Source: Nageia nagi (taxonomy: Eukaryota > Pinophyta). Taken from it: a stretch of DNA of 64,000 bases. Of this stretch, positions 56,412 through 64,000 are shown piece by piece; within the stretch, counting starts at the first letter, position 1; each line of letters starts with the position of its first letter. Under the pieces are notes generated by a model, which searched no databases, was not told the DNA's origin, and saw nothing but the letters and a program-made list of their open reading frames with translations. The DNA lies in NCBI GenBank assembly GCA_050084985.1, contig JBITNC010000001.1, positions 124,992,001-125,056,000 on the forward strand. Reading direction: 5' to 3'. Both the position numbers and the translations under genes were made by a program.

Positions 56412-57777
56412 CGAAAAACGACATTAAGTAATCTAGTAAAGTATGGGTAATAGCTGTTTTGTTGTATTCTGCAAGTCTTCATATAATTATAAGCCACCGT
56501 TTGTTTGTGAAGTTCAAAGTTTTGAGAATACCCCGTTTAGTGATCTTGATGATTACCCTGGATAAAAAGATCATTGACTGAGTGCTTACCATAATGCATA
56601 AAATTTAGGCTGTGGAGAGTACCATGCGAATAAACAGGATTGTTGAGTTTCAGCCATTCCCTCGGCTTAAGGTTGATGATTTAGTTAATTTAAAACTTTG
56701 GATGATGCAAATACATGCTTTGTTATTGGATGCCATTTCATTATTCTGTGATAATTTTGTAGGAACTACATCCTTCAATTTCAAGTGGTGGTGTGCATGA
56801 CCCATCATTATGCTGAAAATTTTGGGAAGACTCTTTTTCAGTTATAGTTCAATGACATTCAGTGAAAGGAGTTGATACCTTATCATCCCGTCTTCTAGTT
56901 GTGTTCCTTGATGATGTGATTATGTTTGGGTACTGATCACTTTTGAGCTTTCATGTGGAGTGACACAGATTACCTGTTTCTTGGTCAGCTTCAAAACCGT
57001 ATGCAAAATGAAGCATCTTAGTCAAGATCAGAATTTGACACTTGATCATCAAGCTTGTATGGATAATAATTGTGTTGTGAGAAAGAAAGAAATCAAATAC
57101 ATTGACGTCCATGAGTGACTAGAAATAGGGCAATGGGACGCAATGGTACAATCCAATTTAAAAGAAAAAGCACTAGGGTTTTGAGAACCTTTGGGATTGG
57201 CATTAAAGGCTATAAAAAGCTATACAAACTAGAATCTATAATAAAAAATGAGGCCAATGAATATTTGACGATGTCAAAAGAGCTTGTTTGGTAATGTCAT
57301 AAGTTCAAGTTTGTTGAAATGATCATGTCATCATCCACCATTGTGAAGGGGTTGGTGATAGATTTGATCACCTTCGACGATCATTGCTTGAAGCAAGAAG
57401 ACCAAGCTGGGTATCCATGGAATTTACATCCAAGGTCGAAGGTCCTTTGTAGTAGACAGAAAGCTAGTGATGTGCGCCTATCTCCCTAGCCCAAACTATG
57501 AGTGGGAGGGGATAGATGGTTTGTGATGATGAGTAATGGTTGGTCGATGGCATCAGGGGTAGAGACGAGAGTGCTAGGGTTCATTGGTAGCTATGCATGA
57601 AGGTAGACACTATTGCACCAACATGTGCTTGCAAGCCTGTTGAATGGTGTTGTTCGGGGGGTGTTTGGTGCCTCTAGAGTCTGGGATGGATTAGAAAAAG
57701 GAGCTGACCAACTTGGTGGTTCGAGGGACGCCTCTGGTGGATTGCTATTGAGCTCTATGTTTGAAGATAGTAACCTC
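56412..57777 (+). other. MSH1 intron 6, no recognised feature
   Basis: Non-coding. Short frames at 56612 and 57613 have no recognisable product. Confidence 0.55.
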
Positions 57778-58038
57778 TCAAAGGTAAAGGGTCAAGCATC
57801 TTTGTTTGGAATAACATAAAATAGTGGATGAGGAGCCTTTGGATCCTCTATATAAGCAATGGTACCTCCCCCAAATCTCATAATATGTGGGACATTGAAA
57901 TATCAAGTGCTCTTCACTCTCCACCTCTCGGAGAGAGCAAAGAGTACAACAAGTTGTATCATTGTGAGGAATATGGTGTTTTGTCGCCACTTGAAGCTGG
58001 TGGGAGCATACTTGCAGTTGGCTGAGGGGAATCCCCAA
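57778..58038 (-). pseudogene. LINE zf-RVT zinc-finger fragment
   Basis: The minus-strand frame reads CTLCSLREVESEEHLIFQCP followed by TYYEIW. This is the C-x2-C...H-x4-C zinc-finger signature downstream of the RT in plant LINE ORF2. No RT is recognised beside it, so only a fragment remains. Confidence 0.7.
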
Positions 58039-58327
58039 ATCGTGATACCAATGGTGTTGAAGATAGGCTAGCTCGACAAGGGTACCATTAATGATCTATA
58101 AGAAATGCTTAGTGTAGAAGGCTACCTATCTCAAGCTTTCATGGTGCCAAATGATTTTCATTCATTAACATTTTTTGACATGATAGTTGTAAATCTACTA
58201 GGAAGTGCTTCTTGACCTACATTGCTTGTGGAATCACTCATGTCATGTCTAAGACTAGTTATCCTAGTGGGTGTTTTACCCACATCAATCTTTCTTGTGG
58301 CTTCGATGTAAGGGTTTCTTCTTCAGC

Positions 58328-58984
58328 TGTAATGTCCTCGTTTTTAGTGCCCATTTCAGGTAATATGTTTTAATATTTGATTGGTCAACATGGAGTGGTG
58401 CGCACTACGTCCCATGTCTAGGAGTAAAGAGGTGTCTAGTGTCAAGGTGTGAAAAAAACATTATTAAATGTCCTTATTTGTAATGATGTAATGCAAATCT
58501 CAAGAAATGTAATTTGTAATCCCACGGGCCAATTATGACCCCAAGATAGGACTTCTAATCATCCCAAGGAGGGACACACAAGTACTTAAGAGAGGTGCGC
58601 ACCATTTGGAGGATATTTTTGTCTACCTTCTATCATTTTATGAGATTAGCTAAACTAGTCAATTTCTAGCCTCTTGTGGACAAAGTTTAGATCTAGTAGT
58701 TTGAGGTCCCATAGATGTTTGCCCAGCTTGAGGAGGGACACACAACCTGTGGGAGTGTTGTGAGCCATTTTTGTGGTCTAGATCCAACCATTGTTGTCTT
58801 GGAGTGAGACACCCAACCCTAAGGCATCGTTTGGACAAATTTTGAGCATTGTGCTTGGATCTTGAGATCAATATAATTCACATGTCATTTATCGTGTCAA
58901 AAATATATATATATATATTTTTTTGTGTGTGGATTTGGCAATCTTTGAGTAAATTTTAGATTTTCTTAATTTGCAATATTTTAG
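58328..58984 (+). repeat. gypsy-type 5' LTR (about 657 bp)
   Basis: It starts TGTAATGTCCTCGTTTTTAG. It is followed at 58985-58997 by a primer-binding site. The expected terminal CA has decayed, so the right end is approximate. Confidence 0.65.
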
Positions 58985-58985
58985 T

Positions 58986-58997
58986 GGTATCAAAGCT
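58986..58997 (+). other. primer-binding site, initiator Met tRNA type
   Basis: TGGTATCAAAGC differs at one base from TGGTATCAGAGC. It is followed by TGTAATCTTGCC and a gag-like N-terminal stretch to 59,218. Confidence 0.75.
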
Positions 58998-59218
58998 GTA
59001 ATCTTGCCAACTTGTAAGATTAGATTCAGATGATGAGATAAGAGCCAAGGCATTTGAAGTTTCAATGAAAGGTATTTAGAGGGGTCAAGAACGGATGAAT
59101 GAGCTATTGGAAAGATTGATCCTATTGCAAGTTGCTCCACAAGTCGTCCCTATGCCACAGGTTGCTCTATCTTAGCTAGTTCTGGATGAGATTCCATCCA
59201 GGGCAATGCTTGTACAGT
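58998..59218 (+). pseudogene. gypsy gag leader, truncated by LTR insertion
   Basis: Text such as GAACGGATGAATGAGCTATT reads an R-M-N-E-L-L-E-R-type helical gag N-terminus. It is broken after about 220 bases by an LTR that starts TGTAATGTCCC at 59219. Confidence 0.45.
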
Positions 59219-61560
59219 TGTAATGTCCCAAAATTTGACCAGCTTTGTAAATATGTAAATATTGCTTGTGTTGTGTGTTTTGTTTAAGTTTTGTTGATTT
59301 GATAAGATATAATGGTGAAATTGGCTTTTCTGGAAGGGAGGTTGGTGTGTAAACATGACGAATGACTTATATGGCCAACATTGGAGAGTTTTAGATACAA
59401 TGTTTGTCCTAGGGGAGCATTGCTAGCCTGAATGTTGGCTTGGGCAAGGCGGATATGGGCCCCAAAATGTGAAGTCATCCTCCTAGAGTCTCTTTCAGTT
59501 GCTTTGATGGGCACTGTTGGAGTTTGGAGATGTTTTGAGGGAGGGTTAGCTAAGTTTGGAGTCCTTCTAACTTGGCCAAGGTGACTTAAGTTATTTCAAC
59601 AAAAGATTATATCACAAACCTTAGATCTTAAGTGAGTGAGACCTAATACTTGAACGAAAGATTATATCACAACCCTTAGATCTTAAGTGAGTGGGATCTA
59701 ATCTCAACCATTGTAAAGATCCAAATACAATCTCAAGTGCAAATTATTAAATTCAACTCAATAAACCCTAACGTTTGGCCTAGGGCATCCGAAACAAACC
59801 CCAACAATGCAAATATGCCAATGTCTGGTTACAATTAGCAGTTATCAACCAACACAAGCTCACAATGCCAATGTCTGGCTCATACAAATACATACATGCA
59901 AAAGTAATCGAACAATGGCAATAGACAAGTATGCAAAACACAAATATGAGATCCGAAGGTCCAATGGCTATATAGAAGATATGAATGTAATAACAATACA
60001 ATACCAAGCTCCCAGAGATGGACGTTGGCCTCCTAGAAGCCAACTAGGGCACAACGTATATCCTTAATGTTGGACGGACAGATGGAACAATGGAACAGTC
60101 TTGGTCCCTCAGAACCTGAATCCTCTCCATCAAAGGAGCCCTCTGATCTTGGCGACCAACTGAGTGGTAGAAGCTCAACCTCGGAATACCATCGGATGGG
60201 TAAGAGTGCTACACCAATGCCATAGACTAACAAGATCCCTTAGCCTGATAGCCCTCCTATATGTTGTACCTAGGGGTTTGCTTAGCGTCGATAAGTCTTT
60301 TTGTCCTTTGGACGGTATGAGTGTAATAATAATCAAGCATATCCAACTATGAGGCTCCAATGTTTTTTTATAACACTTAGTTGGATCTGGATCTCACCTA
60401 GAAATCATTCCTAGCTCCTCTAATCTAATGTTAGCCTCCTGGAGGGCCCAGAATGCCCAACGTGGGTGCCTAGGGATCAAGCATGCCAACGTGGGGGCTT
60501 GGAGTGCCACATATGCCTAACGTGGGGTCTAGGAACCATGCGTGGGGGTTGGGTGTCATCATGGGCCAACTTGGGGGGTTTAGGAGCCTCCCCAAGGCTG
60601 GCGCATGTACATAAGTGCTCATCCAATCTCCTAAGTGCTAAGCAAATGTTGGGATTCCCACAATTATGATCAGGATCTCCAAGTACAAGTAAACACCTAA
60701 TCTATGCTTGGGAGGGAGACGTTCCACTTGGGGCTCACTATGGGGTCCATTGACCCATTAAGTCTTCTATCCCAAGCCATAACTCAAAAGAACAATGCAA
60801 ATAGTAAAATATATTACAAAGAGGAATCCGTTGGATTCCATGATTAATTACAAGGATGCAAGGGGGACATCACAACCATCCATGCCAAAATCAAGGGTTG
60901 AGATCTATTCTTTCATTAGGCTATGATTATAAAAGAGGATTAGGGTTTCATTTGGAGATAGTTTGGAATTGTGATTGAAGAATTGGGAATATTGTTGTAT
61001 TCTTTGGCTCTTAGAGATTGATGGAGATTTTTCTAGGAGATTTGGGGTTCCCTTTGGATTTATCCATTGAAGGCTAGACCAGCTAGCTATCTACTTATTT
61101 TTATTAACAAATCCATCCAGGGTTTGTGTTTGGGTTGTTATGTTGAAGAAGTGGATTATATTTGTCAGATCTCCCATTGGTGGCAACATTGGTGACAAGT
61201 TTGGAAAGGGTTTTGCACTAGTAACCTCTTCTCAGTGTGACGTCCAGGTCTAGGAGGCAGAATTTGCAGATTTTGAGGGTTACTTCCATACCTAGAATCC
61301 AACGTCTCATCTTTGGGACAACTAGAAGACATTTTTCGACATCTTGAGTGAAGATCTGGTCATATTGGATAGATGTCAGCCTTTGGAGGGACCTGTTTTG
61401 ACATCTAAAGGGTGTTTGTCTCAGATCTATCCACTACAGTCAGATGTCCAACTTATGTGAAGGTTATTTTGCATTTTGGAGGTGTGTTTGTGATACATTC
61501 TAGCTGTAACAGTTTCTTTTTATTGTTGTTAGTCTGCTGTTTTTGAAATTAGGGTTTTTA
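59219..61560 (+). repeat. LTR starting TGTAATGTCCC with a minus-strand family 1 LTR nested in it
   Basis: The outer LTR starts at 59219. Its promoter-like GATTATAAAAGAGG near 60,926 lies after a minus-strand family 1 LTR that ends GGGGGACATCACA at 60874 and contains GACGTTGGCCTCCTAGAAGC near 60,024. The left edge of the inner LTR is unclear because of a 55-bp tandem duplication at about 59602-59711. The right edge of the outer LTR is taken as about 61,560. Confidence 0.5.
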
Positions 61561-61613
61561 TGTGCAAAACAAAATAAAAATCAGAGTTTTTTGTTGCCAT
61601 TTTCCTGTTATTT

Positions 61614-61966
61614 TTGGTATATTTGTGTTTGGTATATTTCAGCAGCACCTATTTCATAGGTTTGGATTTGCACGGGAGCAAGATCCAGGAGGAGCTGAGT
61701 CTTTATTTCGTAGATTTTGGTCTACAAGAGATCCATGAGGAGGAGAAAGTTCGTCTAGAATTACTTCGATGCATTCTTCCCCACTTTCGAGACCGAATAT
61801 GCCCATATTTCTCTAGAGACAAGAGGGTGATCCAAATCTTGTGACATTCGAGGAGTTGGACACTCTTTTCTTGGAATATCAAAGCAAATCTGGTGAGTTC
61901 AAAGACACTATTTCACTTGTGAGTTACTTGGAGATCTTGGGGAAGAGAGTTAGTGGGAGTCGTTTG
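61614..61966 (+). pseudogene. gypsy gag N-terminal fragment
   Basis: Two adjoining frames read EEKVRLELLRCILPHFRDRI and then LFLEYQSKSGEFKDTISLVS with YLEIL. The latter resembles FQQYLAKFDIFKDSIPFNVY and LEIL of the gag at 22583-22951. One frame break lies near 61,840. It is cut at 61966 by an LTR. Confidence 0.6.
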
Positions 61967-62660
61967 TGTAATATTTTGTTTTTCAAGGTCCTTTTCATGA
62001 GCACTTCACTCAGCAATTATTTCTCATGATGTGGGACGCACCTCCTCTAGGAGGCATTCTTGGTGATTTGAAGTTATTTTATGTAATTAGAGGTTATTAC
62101 GCCATTCTATGGCCTTCTGATGTGGATGAGTATTCATCTTGGGTGCAAAAATGTGTTGATTGAGCACTTAAGGTTGGACGTCTCTCTTCTAGGGATCTAG
62201 GAGTGATTTTTAATTAATTAAAAGTATTCTATTATTTAATTAGGAGTCTTGGGCTAATTTCCACCATCAGATGTAAAAATGTAATTAGTGACCTCAATTT
62301 ATGCTCCTAAAGGGTGATGTCTCACTTATGGGACATAATGAGGCCTTAAGTTGTAATTTGGTGGGCCCATTAAGTCAATTAGGCTAGATGCCTCATCTTG
62401 GGGAGGAATTAGAATGTCTAGGTTGGGTTGACCAACCCTTTGAGTGAGACGCCTCCTATAGAAGGCAATTAGAGTCCGACGTCGTTTTGTGGACATGAGC
62501 TCTCTCCATTCTTCTTGTACACACAATGGATGTACTTGAGGTCTTACATTCCTCAAGCCGTAATCGACTGCTACATTAAGGCCTAGCATTCCTCAACATT
62601 CCAAAGACTGCTACTAAGGGTCTGGCATTCCCTAAGGCTACCTGAAGATTGCCATCATTG
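61967..62660 (+). repeat. LTR copy of family 2 (related to 40183-41329), right part lost
   Basis: TGTAATATTTTGTTTTTCAA and the following 690 bases align with 40183-40770, with an extra block near 62,220-62,370. The hairpin units recur at 62535-62557 (CTTGAGG/CCTCAAG), about 62,575 and about 62,614. After 62,660 the match is lost. Confidence 0.8.
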
Positions 62661-63238
62661 GTGTTGTTGTTGAGATCTACCATTGCTGTCATTCTCATCT
62701 GATCCAATTCTACATAACCTAATGTATCATCCATATTATGATATTTATTGTATATAATTGTGTATTGTATATAGGTTTCTTGTCCCTTGTTTTGAACACT
62801 TACAAATTGCTTGTGCTGGAGTATATAAAGGGTGGCAAACAAAAGCAAAGGGATAAATATCTCATTGCTGGTCTCTCATCTTCTTTGTCATCTCCCCAAA
62901 CCATTGGGCATGGATAGAGTTCAATAGTTGCTTATATTTATGTTTTAGAATAATACGAGAATATGAAGGTTTTTCTTTTAACTTCTATGAAGAATTCTTT
63001 ACTTTTGAAATGAAATCTTTTTCGGTTTATAGCTGATTCCAAACTTTTATAGCTATTGTAAAATTTTTTGGTTTGAATATATAACTAAATTCATTGCAAT
63101 ATGGAAGAGTGTGATATCAAAGTCTTGATGTATTGATTTTTTTTCTCTATTTGTTTTTGAAGTTGTTTGGGGAACAAAAAGTTTATGACATTATTATAAT
63201 TCTTTTATTTTCTATATGGTTAATATTTTTGAGGACAT
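62661..63238 (+). other. unclassified non-coding sequence
   Basis: AT-rich; GTATATAAAGGGTGGC near 62,820 resembles an LTR TATA region, possibly the remainder of a neighbouring LTR. No gene. Confidence 0.4.
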
Positions 63239-64000
63239 TGTGATGTTCCCAAATTATACTTATTCCAAATGATTAGTAAATGAGCAATAATCCAAGAAAT
63301 GAGCAAGAACAAGAAATTATGCCACAAAAATATCCAACGCACAAGCCAAAATGGAGAAATAATGCCCACGTCTCAATATTGAACAATGATGGAGCAAGAT
63401 ACAACCAAATGGCCCAAGAGGGCTGACGTTTGGTTCAATGGACCATAACTAGGGCGTAGTACTCTCCAAATGTTGATGTCACACTACTAGGACCTTCAAC
63501 CCTTGGATCTGAGATGCAAGTTTGGTTTGATTAAGGGTTTTCATCATTAGCCAAGATCTAGTGAAGGCTACGTCCCACTAAACCCTTCTCCACGTTGGGT
63601 TTTCATCCAAGGAGTGGCCCAAGAGATGGTGTTGCCACTCCAAAGATAGAAGATGTCAAAATATCTCAATAATCATGTCCTCCTACTCTTGCGCTAGCCA
63701 TATAAATAGGATTCCCTCAAGGATGGGCGCCTACACAACCATCAAGGAGACGTCATGCTTGGGTGTCCATATCATGCCTCGGGATCACACCAAATCATGC
63801 ACTCATCGTCTAATCAAGATTTGTGCCTTGGGGATCGACAATATCTCACTTAAATGATCCTAATCTTCCTCTAGGAGGGAGATGTCCCACTTTGGGGCTC
63901 ACAATTGATCCATGGGACCCATAAGTCTCCTATTCGAGGTTACATTAATGCCTAAGAATACATGCAACTAATAAATAAATACTCCTAACTGCAAAATCAC
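63239..64000 (-). repeat. family 1 LTR, minus orientation, running off the window
   Basis: It starts (plus strand) TGTGATGTTCCCAAATTATA. It contains GAGATGTCCCACTTTGGGGC and CATGGGACCCATAAG near 63,880-63,930, matching the complementary blocks of the other family 1 LTRs. The right end is not in view. Confidence 0.7.

Noticed and set aside
54976-64000. MSH1 exon 7 within the window
   Set aside because: I looked for coding text of the V-E-E-V-Q-G-P segment in frame after an AG and found none. GTTGAAGAAGTGGATTAT near 61,142 does not continue with MSH1 sequence.

Overview
The window reads as nuclear DNA of a land plant with a large, repeat-rich genome, most likely a gymnosperm (a conifer is my best guess). 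The evidence is one plant nuclear gene with introns of 3.7 to more than 10 kb, nested LTR retrotransposons of the plant Ty1/copia and Ty3/gypsy lineages, many solo LTRs, and LINE remnants. Species cannot be read from the sequence.

Left half (1 to about 26,720) is nested, decayed retrotransposons. A plus-strand copia element (1-4073; integrase, RT, RNase H, 3' LTR) is inserted in a minus-strand copia relative (4074-4605). A second minus-strand copia LTR with primer-binding site (7001-7535) sits in another copia gag-protease fragment. A plus-strand chromovirus-like gypsy pol remnant (7981-10330) is followed by its long LTR, which a complete minus-strand gypsy element (11,831-17,959, target-site duplication TAATG) interrupts. 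A third gypsy element (about 21,845-26,720) keeps gag, protease and a scrap of chromodomain. A TIR-ended solo LTR-like insertion (24,525-25,603, TSD AAGGG) splits that chromodomain.

Right half (29,249 to beyond 64,000) is the 5' part of the organelle-targeted MutS homologue MSH1 on the plus strand. I place six exons (29249-29457, 33209-33335, 33492-33589, 39109-39184, 44457-44576, 54928-54975). All have GT/AG borders and consistent phase, and they give 226 codons from the transit peptide into the mismatch-recognition domain with its G-E-F-Y-E motif. The next exon lies beyond the window. Two small overlapping uORFs precede the start codon.

The MSH1 introns hold the most unusual material. Intron 1 carries a 1.04-kb element (30,851-31,888) with 43-bp terminal inverted repeats. 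It encloses a broken CRESS-DNA-virus-type Rep gene (HUH endonuclease motifs I, II, III and a helicase Walker A) and two 20-bp iteron-like direct repeats just upstream of that gene. Intron 3 has a Lys/Arg-rich minus-strand reading region with a 180-bp direct duplication. Intron 4 has a minus-strand LINE 3' half carrying a solo LTR with a perfect TSD. Intron 5 has an array of ten long hairpins (47,422-48,569) and nested LTRs. Intron 6 has another solo LTR, a LINE zinc-finger fragment and further gypsy LTR/gag pieces. Three unrelated repeat families here contain tandem hairpins whose arms change together while the spacer sequence stays similar, which points to selection or copying at the level of RNA or DNA structure.
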